Made by a program: the position numbers and the translations under genes. Below are positions 44,321 to 54,162 of a DNA stretch of 64,000 nt, piece by piece. Position 1 is the stretch's first letter; the number at the start of each line of letters is the position of its first letter. The notes beneath the pieces were generated by a model. The model made no database searches and had not been told where the DNA came from. It saw only the letters and a program-made list of their open reading frames with translations. Source of the DNA: Sphingobacteriales bacterium (lineage in GTDB: Bacteria; Bacteroidota; Bacteroidia; Chitinophagales; UBA2359); the NCBI GenBank assembly GCA_016700115.1, contig CP064999.1, positions 1,426,001 to 1,490,000 on the forward strand, written 5' to 3'.

Positions 44321-45166
44321 ATGACCTTCACTGCCATTCTTTTGTTGTTAAGCCCGTTTTTATTGCTCGGACTGTTTCGCCTGTTTTTTAGTTTCCGTTC
44401 TTCCGAAAGTCTGATGAAAAAATATTCCGGAAAGCCGGTATCTTTTTTGCAAAGAAAATATCCTGAAGCCGACATTCAAAATTTCAGGAGCATTTTTCAA
44501 AAAGTAAGTTTAGCGTTAAGCCTGTTGCTGGTTTTATATGCTTTTAACTACAGTACTCAAAAAGCAGAAGTCAAAGCCTTGACGGGAGATTTTGTTTTTG
44601 AAGACGATATTGAAATTTTACCGCCTCAGGTGGCTCCACCTCCTAAATTGGCACCCCCTCCTCCTCCTCCTAAAATTGAGATCGTCGAAGACAAAGAAAT
44701 ATTGGAAGATTCTCCCGATTTGGCAAACCTCGAAGCAGATGAAAACACTGTCATAGAGCTTGTCGAATTGCCCGCCGATGTCGGAGAAATTGAACTTCCC
44801 AAAGCCGTTGAGCAGCCCAAAATCATAAAAGAAGAAGAACCGGAAGTCTTTGTGATTGTGGAACAAATGCCCGAATTTCCCGGCGGACAGACCGATTTGT
44901 TTAAGTTTTTGGCTTCAAACACACATTATCCGGCTATGGCCAGAGAAAACGGTATTGAAGGAACCGTGTATGTCGGTTTTGTGGTGATGGAGGACGGCTC
45001 TATCAGTCAAGTTCATATTAAACGTGGATTGCCCGGCGGCGGTGCAGGCATTGACGAGGAAGCATTGAGAGTGGTTAATTTGATGCCAAAATGGAAACCC
45101 GGAATGCAAAGAGGTAAAAAAGTACGTGTCGCCTATACGCTTCCCTTTAAGTTTAAATTGGATTAG
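44321..45166 (+). CDS. TonB-family energy transducer
   Basis: 281 residues. Two membrane segments (about 4-24 LLLLSPFLLLGLFRLFF and 63-80 VSLALSLLLVLYAF), an unusual arrangement compared with single-span TonB; then a Pro-rich spacer (LPPQVAPPPKLAPPPPPPK, about 103-122), an acidic linker and a TonB C-terminal domain (about 185-281): MPEFPGGQTDLFKFLASNTH, YPAMARENGIEGTVYVGFVV, and KVRVAYTLPFKF. It transfers proton-motive energy to outer-membrane receptors. No receptor or ExbBD gene is adjacent. Confidence 0.88.
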   Translation: MTFTAILLLLSPFLLLGLFRLFFSFRSSESLMKKYSGKPVSFLQRKYPEADIQNFRSIFQKVSLALSLLLVLYAFNYSTQKAEVKALTGDFVFEDDIEILPPQVAPPPKLAPPPPPPKIEIVEDKEILEDSPDLANLEADENTVIELVELPADVGEIELPKAVEQPKIIKEEEPEVFVIVEQMPEFPGGQTDLFKFLASNTHYPAMARENGIEGTVYVGFVVMEDGSISQVHIKRGLPGGGAGIDEEALRVVNLMPKWKPGMQRGKKVRVAYTLPFKFKLD

Positions 45167-45345
45167 CAGTTTGAACCCCATTTCCATCGCTATATTTTTG
45201 TTAATATAGGGTAAATATGAAACTGCAATATCCCACAGAATACCTGATATTTGGATAGTATAGCACATTGGGAGCGTTCTATTATGTATCTGCAATCTGT
45301 ATAATTTTCGCTGTGGCGGTTATTCAAATAGCTGCTATCTCTGTT

Positions 45346-45384
45346 AAAACCCTGTCGGAGTTCTATTCGCTCTGACAGGGTTTT
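45346..45384 (+). terminator. Palindromic hairpin, possible tonB terminator
   Basis: AAAACCCTGTC (45346-45356) and GACAGGGTTTT (45374-45384) pair perfectly; the stem continues inward as GGAG/CTCT. It lies 180 bases past the TonB-family stop and ends in a T run on both strands. Confidence 0.65.
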
Positions 45385-45439
45385 CTGCTAACGCAACATC
45401 GCCACTGCCTGCCCTGCTATCCCAAATCCCCTGATGGTG

Positions 45440-45720
45440 ACTTTGGCACACGTTCAATAGTGAAGGTGTTTTGATTGGGTTGGGGTACAAGTTTCCATTA
45501 TCATCCGGTGCTTATTAAAAAAAGTGCGCTGGTTATCGCCCTCGTTTGCCAATGCGATTTTTCAAACATCATAGGTTTGGCAAACCTATGATGTTTTTAA
45601 TTACGAGCACCAAATAAACGTACAACCCTTACGGCAGTGAGCAACCGAAATGGCTTTGCCGGTTTCGTAAGCCAGTTTTCGGGTTTGAAACACTTCCTCA
45701 CCAGTTAGGTTGAAGAGGCT
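45440..45720 (-). pseudogene. Scattered remnants of T9SS sorting-domain coding sequence
   Basis: Minus-strand translation of 45600-45720 reads VSLFNLTGEEVFQTRKLAYE, the middle part of a T9SS tail, and 45460-45500 reads NGNLYPNPIKTPS, the start of another. They are in the wrong order for one domain and no complete frame exists, so this is decayed or shuffled material. Confidence 0.35.
45564..45596. repeat. Perfect 15-bp-stem palindrome
   Basis: AAACATCATAGGTTT and AAACCTATGATGTTT with a GGC loop, followed by TT on the plus strand. Probably a dispersed intergenic palindrome that may also terminate transcription. Confidence 0.75.
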
Positions 45721-45761
45721 TACCCCTAAATCCCCTGTCACCCCCACCCCCACAGCACCCT

Positions 45762-48700
45762 GAAGCTAATCTTGTAGGGAGGGCTCTCGAAGACTTTTGC
45801 ACAGAGAACCACAGAGAAAAATAATATACTCTGTTGGTTCTCTGTGCTGCCTCCGCGAACCTCTGTGATAAAATAATCGCCGGGAATAAAGCAACAAAGC
45901 ACCGGTACTCCGAAACATCTTCAATTCAGGCAAAAGTAGGAACACCAACCAAACCCCTGCAAAATTAGCACTGAAGAGGGAGGAGTTTCGCCCCTAAGCC
46001 CCCAGAAGCTAATCTTGTAGGGAGGGCTCCCGAAGATTTTTGCACAGAGTTACACAGATGTTTTGCACAGAGAACCACAGAGAAAAATAATATACTCTGT
46101 GGTTCTCTGTGCTGCCTCCGCGAACCTCTGTGATAAAATAAACGCCGGGGATAAAGCAACAAAACACCGGTACTCCGAAACATCTTCAATTCATGCAAAA
46201 GTAGGAACACCAACCAAACCCCTGCAAAATTAGCACTGAAGAGGGAGGAGTTTCGCCCCTAAATCCCCAGAAGCTAATCTTGTAGGGAGGGCTCCCGAAG
46301 ATTTTTGCACAGAGTTACACAGAGGTTTTGCACAGAGAACCACAGAGAAAAATAATATACTCTGTGGTTCTCTGTGCTGCCTCCCTGAACCTCTGTGATA
46401 AAATAATCGCCGGGAATAAAGCAACAAAGCACCGGTACTCCGAAACATCTTCAATTCAGGCAAAAGTCGGAACACCAACCAAACCCCTGCAAAATTAGCA
46501 CTGAAGAGGGAGGAGTTTCGCCCCTAAATCCCCTGAAGCTAATCTTGTAGGGAAGGCTCCCGAAGATTTTTAAACAGAGAACCACAGAGAAAAATAATAT
46601 ACTCTGTTGGTTCTCTGTGCTGCCTCCGCGAACCTCTGTGATAAAATAATCGCCGGGGATAAAGCAACAAAACACCGGTACTCCGAAACATCTTCAATTC
46701 AGACAAAAGTCGGAACACCAACCAAACCCCTGCAAAATTAGCACTGAAGAGGGAGGAGTTTCGCCCCTAAGCCCCCAGAAGCTAATCTTGTAGGGAAGGC
46801 TCCCGATGATTTTTAAACAGAGAACCACAGTGAAAAATAATATACTCTGTGGTTCTCTGTGCTGCCTCCGCGAACCTCTGTGATAAAATAAACGCCGGGA
46901 ATAAAGCAACAAAGCACCGGTACTCCGAAACATCTTCAATTCATGCAAAAGTAGGAACACCAACCAAACCCCTGCAAAATTAGCACTGAAGAGGGAGGAG
47001 TTTCGCCCCTAAATCCCCAGAAGCTAATCTTGTAGGGAGGGCTCCCGAAGATTTTTTAAACAGAGAACCACAGTGAAAAATAATATACTCTGTTGGTTCT
47101 CTGTGCTGCCTCCGCGAACCTCTGTGATAAAATAATCGCCGGGGATAAAGCAACAAAACACCGGTACTCCGAAACATCTTCAATTCAGGCAAAAGTCGGA
47201 ACACCAACCAAACCCCTGCAAAGTTAGCACTGAAGAGGGAGGAGTTTCTCCCCTAAGCCCCCAGAAGCTAATCTTGTAGGGAGGGCTCCCGATGATTTTA
47301 AACAGAGAACCACAGAGAAAAATAATATACTCTGTGGTTCTCTGTGCTGCCTCCGCGAACCTCTGTGATAAAATAATCGCCGGGAATAAAGCAACAAAGC
47401 ACCGGTACTCCGAAACATCTTCAATTCAGGCAAAAGTCGGAACACCAACCAAACCCCTGCAAAATTAGCACTGAAGAGGGAGGAGTTTCTCCCCTAAATC
47501 CCCTGAAGCTAATCTTGTAGGGAGGGCTCCCGAAGATTTTTGCACAGAGAACCACAGAGAAAAATAATATACTCTGTTGGTTCTCTGTGCTGCCTCCGCG
47601 AACCTCTGTGATAAAATAATCTGGGGATAAAGCAACAAAACACCGGTACTCCGAAACATCTTCAATTCAGGCAAAAGTCGGAACACCAACCAAACCCCTG
47701 CAAAGTTAGCACTGAAGAGGGAGGAGTTTCTCCCCTAAGCCCCCAGAAGCTAATCTTGTAGGGAGGGCTCCCGATGATTTTTAAACAGAGAACCACAGAG
47801 AAAAATAATATACTCTGTGGTTCTCTGTGCTGCCTCCGCGAACCTCTGTGATAAAATAAACGCCGGGGATAAAGCAACAAAACACCGGTACTCCGAAACA
47901 TCTTCAATTCATGCAAAAGTAGGAACACCAACCAAACCCCTGCAAAATTAGCACTGAAGAGGGAGGAGTTTCGCCCCTAAATCCCTTGAAGCTAATCTTG
48001 TAAGGAGGGCTCCCGATGATTTTTGCACAGAGAACCACAGAGAAAAATAATATACTCTGTGGTTCTCTGTGCTGCCTCCGCGAACCTCTGTGATAAAATA
48101 ATTGCCAAGGAATAAAGCAACAAAGCACCGGTACTCCGAAACATCTTCAATTCAGGCAAAAGTCGGAACACCAACCAAACCCCTGCAAAGTTAGCACTGA
48201 AGAGGGAGGAGTTTCTCCCCTAAGCCCCCAGAAGCTAATCTTGTAGGGAGGGCTCCCGATGATTTTTAAACAGAGAACCACAGAGAAAAATAATATACTC
48301 TGTGGTTCTCTGTGCTGCCTCCGCGAACCTCTGTGATAAAATAAACGCCAGGGATAAAGCAACAAAGCACCGGTACTCCGAAACATTTTCAATTCATGCA
48401 AAAGTAGGAACACCAACCAAACCCCTGCAAAATTAGCACTGAAGAGGGAGGAGTTTCGCCCCTAAATCCCTTGAAGCTAATCTTGTAAGGAGGGCTCCCG
48501 ATGATTTTTGCACAGAGAACCACAGAGAAAAATAATATACTCTGTGGTTCTCTGTGCTGCCTCCGCGAACCTCTGTGATAAAATAATTGCCGGGAATAAA
48601 GCAACAAAGCACCGGTACTCCGAAACATCTTCAATTCAGGCAAAAGTCGGAACACCAACCAAACCCCTGCAAAGTTAGCACTGAAGAGGGAGGAGTTTCT

Positions 48701-49101
48701 CCCCTAAGCCCCCAGAAGCTAATCTTGTAGGGAGGGCTCCCGATGATTTTTAAACAGAGAACCACAGAGAAAAATAATATACTCTGTGGTTCTCTGTGCT
48801 GCCTCCGCGAACCTCTGTGATAAAATAAACGCCAGGGATAAAGCAACAAAGCACCGATACTCCGAAACATCTTCAATTCATGCAAAAGTCGGAACACCAA
48901 CCAAACCCCTGCAAAATTAGCACTGAAGAGGGAGGAGTTTCGCCCCTAAGCCCCCAGAAGCTAATCTTGTAGGGAGGACTCCCGATGATTTTTAAACAGA
49001 GAACCACAGAGAAAAATAATATACTCTGTGGTTCTCTGTGCTGCCTCCGCGAACCTCTGTGATAAAATAAACGCCAGGGATAAAGCAACAAAGCACCGAT
49101 C
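45762..49101. repeat. Fourteen tandem units of about 242 bp, each with a strong hairpin
   Basis: Units start (GAAGCTAATCTTGTA) at 45762, 46005, 46270, 46535, 46778, 47020, 47264, 47505, 47746, 47988, 48231, 48473, 48715 and 48957; the last is cut at about 49101. Period is 241-244 bp, twice 265 bp where an extra CACAGAGTTACACAGA-type block is present (46005 and 46270 units). Each unit has an 18-bp palindrome GCACAGAGAACCACAGAG / CTCTGTGGTTCTCTGTGC (some with one extra T) around an AT loop. From 47505 on, two unit types alternate (AAACGCC...TTCATGC and AATYGCC...TTCAGGC), giving a higher-order repeat of about 485 bp. Frames of 60-89 codons recur on the minus strand but shift with each unit and are not taken as genes. 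Confidence 0.95.
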
Positions 49102-49321
49102 TAAAGCCTGAAACAGGGAAAGGATTTTTTTCATTACGCATAAATTGGTGTTTAAATGCGGTTTAAAAAATGTTTCATTAGTTGGTTTGTGTTCCCCATT
49201 TGCTAAATATAGGTGATTCAGATGAATGACGGAGTAATATACAAAAATAGTTGTGTGAGTTGTCAGGAAACAAAATACAACTTCCTTCAATTTTTAGGAG
49301 AGGGTCAAAAAATACGGTTGA

Positions 49322-49615
49322 CTCTAACTTATTGCAGGGGCACAGTGAGTCAATGCAGGGGTGCATTAACTCATTGCAGGGGTGCATTGACATATTGCAG
49401 GGACGATTTACTGTAATGCAGAGGCGATTTAATGTAATGCAGGGGTGCATTAACCCAATGCAGGGGTACATTGAGGCAATGCACAGGTACAATAACCCTT
49501 TGCAGGTATGCAATGCCCTTTTGCAGGGGTACATTAAGTCAATGCAGGGGCACTTTAACTTATTGCAGGGTTGCAATACTGCTTTGCAGAGGTGTAATAG
49601 CCTGATGCAGGGTTA
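49322..49615 (-). repeat. Tandem array of fourteen 21-bp units (array 2)
   Basis: Same unit as at 25169-25462 in the opposite orientation: fourteen contiguous 21-bp copies around TGCAGGGGTGCA. The minus-strand frame 49178-49576 reads the units in the same phase as array 1 (QPCNKLK, CPCIDLM, YPCKRAL), an uninterrupted Cys heptad here, but neither a family nor a convincing start supports a gene. It lies 220 bases beyond the 242-bp array. Confidence 0.9.
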
Positions 49616-49665
49616 ATTTTTACCCTTAAACATACCCTAAAAAACAAACTGCGTTGGTTAAAAAA

Positions 49666-49705
49666 AATAACTTCCGGAATGTGGTCAGACAAGCCGGAAG
49701 TTATT
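49666..49705 (-). terminator. Terminator of the fasciclin gene
   Basis: Perfect 12-base arms AATAACTTCCGG and CCGGAAGTTATT with a 16-base loop; TTTTTTT follows on the minus strand. 24 bases past the stop. Confidence 0.85.
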
Positions 49706-49728
49706 GCAAAAAATAGATGATTAAACTT

Positions 49729-50319
49729 TTACTTGGGAGCAGGTGGCAAAATGACTGCATCAATGACATGAATAATGCCGTTTGAAGTTGGAATGGAGGC
49801 AACAATATTTGCCCCGTTGATGGCAACCTGATCTCCGTTAACCGTAAAGGTGGCGTTGTCGCCGTTTACCATACCCAACGATTGCCCGTCTTTAAAACTT
49901 TCTTTTTTAAGCACTGCAACTGCCACATGATATTGAAGAATATTTTGAAGGTCGGCTTTTTTCTCGGGTTTCAGCAAGCCTTCTACAGTTCCGGCGGGCA
50001 GTTTATCGAAGGCGGCATTGGTTGGCGCAAAAACAGTAAACGGGCCGGCGTTGGTCAAGACATCTACCAACTCAGCGGCTTTGACCGCAGCAACCAAAGT
50101 AGTATGGTCGGGAGAGCCTGCTGCTGTCTGAACTATATTTTTCTGTGAAACATCATCTTTTACGGTTGATTGGCCGCCTAACTCCTGTTTGGCATCCAAA
50201 CCTGCCCCACCGCCACTTGTCGTGGATGCCGTTTGTCCGCTATCGGTCGTGCAAGCATTAAACATAAAACCAACAGCCACCGCACATAAGACAAACACGC
50301 TGAAAACTATTTTTTTCAT
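49729..50319 (-). CDS. Fasciclin (FAS1) domain lipoprotein
   Basis: 196 residues. Signal peptide with a lipobox before Cys 23 (VGFMFNAC), so lipid-anchored. A Ser/Gly-rich linker leads to one FAS1 domain (about 62-193): HTTLVAAVKAAELVDVLTNA, GPFTVFAPTNAAFDKLPAGT, LQNILQYHVA and the ending SNGIIHVIDAVILPP. FAS1 domains mediate adhesion between proteins or to surfaces. It is preceded by the repeat arrays and has a single-gene terminator; a minus-strand TAAATTTG at 50360-50367 is a possible -7 box. Confidence 0.92.
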   Translation of the reverse strand: MKKIVFSVFVLCAVAVGFMFNACTTDSGQTASTTSGGGAGLDAKQELGGQSTVKDDVSQKNIVQTAAGSPDHTTLVAAVKAAELVDVLTNAGPFTVFAPTNAAFDKLPAGTVEGLLKPEKKADLQNILQYHVAVAVLKKESFKDGQSLGMVNGDNATFTVNGDQVAINGANIVASIPTSNGIIHVIDAVILPPAPK

Positions 50320-50471
50320 CTCTTTTGATTTATGGTGAATAAAACTTTTTTTCTTAAATCAAATTTAAGATGACGATACGCCTAAGAATATGACCAGAAT
50401 CATATTCTTGAAGAAAAATGTTAAAAAACGGTTCAGAAAGTCGGGATAACCGGTAAAATGGGGGGAAAAGA

Positions 50472-51305
50472 CTACAATTTGGTGCCGATAAAGATTTTTT
50501 CGTCCGGAATCAGGGATAGTTTTTGAACGGAATCTGAACCGAGCGCTTCCAAAGCTGTCGTTACAAACACGTTAAACCCTGCCTGTTCAAGTCTATGTGG
50601 GTAATCGTGGCCGTAAATCCGGACATGATCGAACTGCCCGAAATGAAATTCCCGTTCAGCGGGGTGGGTGATGTCGAAATTTTCATAGGTATTAGTCAGT
50701 TTTTCGGCAAAAGGCACCTGAAGAATTGCAGTTCCTCCGGGTTTTAACACCCGGAAAAGTTCGCGCATAGCTTGCGCATCGTTGGGAATATGCTCTAAAA
50801 CATGATTGCACAACAGGTAATCAAAACTCGAATCGGGGTGGGGGATTGCGGTAATATCCATTTGAACATCGGCAGCACCCGGATTGAGGTCGGCATTGAT
50901 ATACCGGAGTTGCGGCATCTGCCTGAACAGTTTTTTCAGATTTTTTTCAGGGGCAATGTGCAACAGACTTTTTAGCGATGTATCGAACAGTTGGGTTTTT
51001 TGCTGCAAAAACAACAACAACATCCGTTCGCGGTCTTTAGACCTGCAGTTGGGACAAAGACAGTTGGTTCGGTAGCCTCCGCCAATGACCCCGTGTCGCG
51101 CGATTGCTTCCGATTTTTCTCCGTCCGGCAAAAAACGGCTAAATCCCTGACCACAAAAAGGACAGAAGTAGGTATTTCCTCTGTAAACAATGGCGCAATA
51201 TTTAAAATATAGCGCTACAAATGTTAATCGCAAGGCATGGTAAATGCGTACAAGTTGCGTAGGAACAAGTTGTTTGATTTTTTCTTTGAGCCTGCGCGAA
51301 ACCAT
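50472..51305 (-). CDS. SAM-dependent methyltransferase with N-terminal zinc ribbon
   Basis: 277 residues. Residues about 45-90 hold two Cys pairs, YFCPFCGQGF and CLCPNCRSKDRERM, forming a likely zinc ribbon. The class I methyltransferase domain (about 105-240) shows LLHIAPEKNLKKLF in the place of motif I, YINADLNPGAADVQMDIT, then SSFDYLLCNHVLEHIPND and LFRVLKPGGTAILQVPF. Motif I lacks the usual GxGxG, as in the Methyltransf_11 branch that follows glycosyltransferases. The target is unknown. The rhodanese gene lies 45 bases downstream on the same strand. Confidence 0.82.
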   Translation of the reverse strand: MVSRRLKEKIKQLVPTQLVRIYHALRLTFVALYFKYCAIVYRGNTYFCPFCGQGFSRFLPDGEKSEAIARHGVIGGGYRTNCLCPNCRSKDRERMLLLFLQQKTQLFDTSLKSLLHIAPEKNLKKLFRQMPQLRYINADLNPGAADVQMDITAIPHPDSSFDYLLCNHVLEHIPNDAQAMRELFRVLKPGGTAILQVPFAEKLTNTYENFDITHPAEREFHFGQFDHVRIYGHDYPHRLEQAGFNVFVTTALEALGSDSVQKLSLIPDEKIFIGTKL

Positions 51306-51350
51306 GTCTGGGCAAAGATGTTTGTAGGAATAAAGGCAACAATGCGTTGG

Positions 51351-51845
51351 TTAATTGGCTTTTACCACGGGCATTCTTTTCCGAAGCCAAGCCTCTATCC
51401 CGCCATTCAAATCATATACTTTGTTGAAGCCCATTTTTTGAAGCATCAGATAGGCTTCATGGCTTCGGTCTCCGGAGGCGCAATACACCATAATCGGGGC
51501 ATCTTTTTGAAATGCTGCAAATTTTTCTTCCACCCCGCCTGCTTCAAAATCAATTTGTTTAGCGCCTTTAATCATGCCGGTTTCGGCAATTTCGCCCGAT
51601 GTTCTCAAATCAATCAGCGTTATATTGGGGTCTTCTACTTTTTGTGCAAACAACTCCGGCGGCAAAACCCCCATCGTGTTGACTATTTTCAATTTGGGTT
51701 TTTTCACCTCATTTTCGGTTGTTGAGCCCTTTTCCGTTTTGCCGGATTCTTTGCTGTCAGATACTTGTTGACTGTTGTCTGACTGACAGGCAACAAACAT
51801 AGAAGCAACCACTGCGAACATAAATATAAAAGCGTATTTTTTCAT
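51351..51845 (-). CDS. Rhodanese-domain lipoprotein
   Basis: 164 residues from MKKYAFIFMFAVVASMFVAC (51845); a longer frame to 51926 would bury the signal peptide. Lipidated Cys 20. A Ser/Lys/Glu-rich spacer leads to the rhodanese domain (about 70-160): ITLIDLRTSGEIAETGMIKG, PIMVYCASGDRSHEAYLMLQ with active Cys in CASGDRS, and VYDLNGGIEAWLR. It should carry sulfur (persulfide) at the periplasmic face of a membrane. Substrate unknown. Confidence 0.9.
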   Translation of the reverse strand: MKKYAFIFMFAVVASMFVACQSDNSQQVSDSKESGKTEKGSTTENEVKKPKLKIVNTMGVLPPELFAQKVEDPNITLIDLRTSGEIAETGMIKGAKQIDFEAGGVEEKFAAFQKDAPIMVYCASGDRSHEAYLMLQKMGFNKVYDLNGGIEAWLRKRMPVVKAN

Positions 51846-51978
51846 GAGTTCCGATGTTAAATATTTAATTCTACTCCACATAACCTTGTAACGGCTATAA
51901 TGGTTTATCATAAAGGCATAGGGCAAACAATGATTAGAATATAAAAGGAAACCTATGAGGGAGATAATAATAAAAAAA

Positions 51979-52006
51979 GGTGGTGAATAATAAAAAATTC
52001 ACCACC
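51979..52006 (-). terminator. Terminator of the dockerin-like gene
   Basis: Perfect 10-base arms GGTGGTGAAT and ATTCACCACC, 8-base loop, T run on the minus strand (A run 51972-51978), 33 bases past the stop. Confidence 0.85.
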
Positions 52007-52038
52007 ATTATCTTTGTTACATAGTTACAATAAAAAGA

Positions 52039-53421
52039 TCAGAAACAACTTGTTACGACAGCAGAAAGGGAAGGATATGCCTGCACCTGAGCAATTCCGG
52101 TAGTTCCGATATTGGAAACCGGTGTAGGGGCGGTTGAGATAAACAGGTTGTAATCTCTGAAAGTAACATACCCGTTGAAGTTCATGTCTGCCCGTGCATA
52201 GACTTTGACAGTCGGATTGGTGGCTGCATACACCGTAGTAAAATCGGTAGCATTGATAACACCATCTCCGTTCAAATCGCCGGCATACATTGCGTAAATG
52301 CTAAACTCATCGCCAATAACATTGGTGTCGGGGTCAATGGTTTCCATAAACTTGGTTTGCCCGGTTCCCTTCACCTGACCGGGGGCTGAACTAAAGTTGA
52401 ATACCATGGTGCTTGAAAGATAGATCGCATAAGTACTCATTACATCCAAATGGTTGCGGCTGCGAACAATGATATAGTAGTTATTATTAGGCAGAAGCCC
52501 TCCAACGTTGAATGGTGTGCCGTTTGCATTAACCACCGTTCCATCGCTTAATAATATGCCTGCTTTACGGGCGTGGGCCAAGTTGTTGTTCAGCGTGTTT
52601 CTGAACTCAAGCAGCACCCAATCTACCGCATTTGCCGGAAGTGCCGCAGGGTTGGCCACACTTTCTGTGCCGGTGTAATTGTAAGGAGGCAGGTTAAAGG
52701 GCTGAGAAGCAGGCAGCAATTCCATGGTTCTCAAGGCAGTACTCATGGTTCCGGTTCCCATAAGATAAGGTCCTTCCAGAAAAACTTTGATTTGCACCAC
52801 AAGGTTTGGTAAAACTGACGGAATGGGGGTGTTTGTACAGCCCAGCAGTTCGTTTACTCCGTCAATCGTGCCGGGCAGTCCGTCATTACAGATTAGACAG
52901 GCAATACTGTCTAACAATCCACGACAACCATTATCCCAGTTATTATCACAACAATATCCATCAAATTGGAACACCTCAAACAGCCCGCCGTTCACCAACG
53001 GGCGGGGGATGTTATCAACAAACTGGATGGGAGGATTGGGGCCAGGAGGAGGGTTGATACTGCCGTAAGAAGGGCATATCTGCCCGAAACACAACGGAAC
53101 GATACTCCATTCGCTGATATTTTGGGGAGCGCAACCCGAAGAAAGGCAGGTTTCAATATAACAATCGGTATCTAAATTTCCGTTGCCATCACAGAGAGTT
53201 CGCAACTGATTAATGCACCATGCATCAAAAACATTGTTGCAACAAAAAGGGTCATTTGATAAAATTGTACTCATACAAGGATATGAGGCAGGATAGGGAG
53301 GGGGATATGCCGAACTATAAGAAGCACAGGAAGCTCCCTGAGCATTGGCATTTACCGTCAAAAGCAGGCCTATAATACCGCTTATTAAAAGCAGGAACAA
53401 GGATTGTATCTGTTGTTTCAT
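52039..53421 (-). CDS. Exported Cys-rich protein with dockerin-like calcium repeats
   Basis: 460 residues. Signal peptide about 1-27 (LLISGIIGLLLTVNANAQ). The N-terminal half has two Cys clusters of the form DPFCCNNVFDAWC and GYCCDNNWDNGC, a pattern seen in secreted proteins of several phyla. Near the C-terminus two EF-hand-like calcium loops, GDLNGDGVINATDF and ADMNFNGYVTFRDY, form a type I dockerin-like module. There is no cohesin in the window, so a cellulosome role is not implied. The chain ends shortly after the second loop without an evident T9SS tail. Substrate or partner is unknown. Confidence 0.8.
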   Translation of the reverse strand: MKQQIQSLFLLLISGIIGLLLTVNANAQGASCASYSSAYPPPYPASYPCMSTILSNDPFCCNNVFDAWCINQLRTLCDGNGNLDTDCYIETCLSSGCAPQNISEWSIVPLCFGQICPSYGSINPPPGPNPPIQFVDNIPRPLVNGGLFEVFQFDGYCCDNNWDNGCRGLLDSIACLICNDGLPGTIDGVNELLGCTNTPIPSVLPNLVVQIKVFLEGPYLMGTGTMSTALRTMELLPASQPFNLPPYNYTGTESVANPAALPANAVDWVLLEFRNTLNNNLAHARKAGILLSDGTVVNANGTPFNVGGLLPNNNYYIIVRSRNHLDVMSTYAIYLSSTMVFNFSSAPGQVKGTGQTKFMETIDPDTNVIGDEFSIYAMYAGDLNGDGVINATDFTTVYAATNPTVKVYARADMNFNGYVTFRDYNLFISTAPTPVSNIGTTGIAQVQAYPSLSAVVTSCF

Positions 53422-53466
53422 AACCTCAGGTTGGTTTAACTATGAACTGTATTTTGATTTTAAGAA

Positions 53467-53940
53467 CTATTTGTTTAAAAACTCGGCAAATTCGGGGTAA
53501 TACTGTGGGTTTTGGCGCATATACGCTTTGCGTTCATCGGTAAAGCTATTCCACCATTCTTCCAAAGTTTTGGGTTGATCCGGCGAATTGGAGTCAACTG
53601 AATATTGAATGCCGGTATGCTGCACGGTTCCTTCGGGTTCCATATTGGGTTCGGCAGCGATAAACGGCTTGTAATAAGCATATAAGTCAGGATTTTGGCG
53701 CAAATAGTTGCGTCTTTCAGGGCTGAAACTTCTCCAACGCTCTTCGACACTCATGTTTCTGAAATCTTCATAATCTGCCTCCTTCCAATTTTCGTTGCTA
53801 ACCTGAACAGAACTGCCGACTTCCGGTTTGGCAGATTTGCTGTTATCGGTTTTATCTTTGGTGATATTGCACGACATTGTAAAAAAGGAACACAACACTC
53901 CGAAAAATATTGGCAGTACTGAAGACTTTAGATGTATCAT
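53467..53940 (-). CDS. Lipoprotein with an internal repeat, family not recognised
   Basis: 157 residues. Signal peptide with lipobox before Cys 24 (FFTMSCNIT). Two copies of a motif of about 32 residues follow: VEERWRSFSPERRNYLRQNP then DLYAYYKPF (about 65-95) and LEEWWNSFTDERKAYMRQNP then QYYPEFAEF (about 125-156). The shared pattern is EExW.SF..ER..Y.RQNP..Y. The repeat is helical and rich in Arg and aromatic residues, perhaps a peptidoglycan- or protein-binding helix pair. The start is 45 bases upstream of the dockerin-like gene on the same strand. Confidence 0.7.
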   Translation of the reverse strand: MIHLKSSVLPIFFGVLCSFFTMSCNITKDKTDNSKSAKPEVGSSVQVSNENWKEADYEDFRNMSVEERWRSFSPERRNYLRQNPDLYAYYKPFIAAEPNMEPEGTVQHTGIQYSVDSNSPDQPKTLEEWWNSFTDERKAYMRQNPQYYPEFAEFLNK

Positions 53941-54162
53941 GACAATCTGAATAAGTTTGAAAATACGAATAGATATTGTAGCAAAGAAAAGATAAAAAAA
54001 TAAAGAAACCTAAGATAGCCAATTTTTTTTTACCTTGCGCTTGCCGGATAAAGGCACAAAGTTAAGATTAAATTGTTGTACAAGTTCTTGTAACAGCCAT
54101 TTGAAGCGATTTTCTTTAAAAAACAGACCTGATATTTTTTTTAACCCCCATCTGTTTCTTTT

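Noticed and set aside
44188..44391. 67-codon plus-strand frame before the TonB-family gene
   Set aside because: It overlaps the TonB-family start in another frame, has no family resemblance and no ribosome site.
45766..49091. Series of 60-89-codon minus-strand frames beginning MVFRLLPELKMF, one per 242-bp unit
   Set aside because: The unit length is not a multiple of three, the frames run across hairpins and into the next unit, and single-base changes alter their ends freely. They follow from the repeat, not from coding selection.
45762..49101. Retron or diversity-generating element behind the hairpin array
   Set aside because: No reverse transcriptase or associated gene is found in the window.
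52039..53421. Cellulosome component
   Set aside because: The dockerin-like calcium loops are real, but no cohesin, scaffoldin or glycoside hydrolase is nearby.
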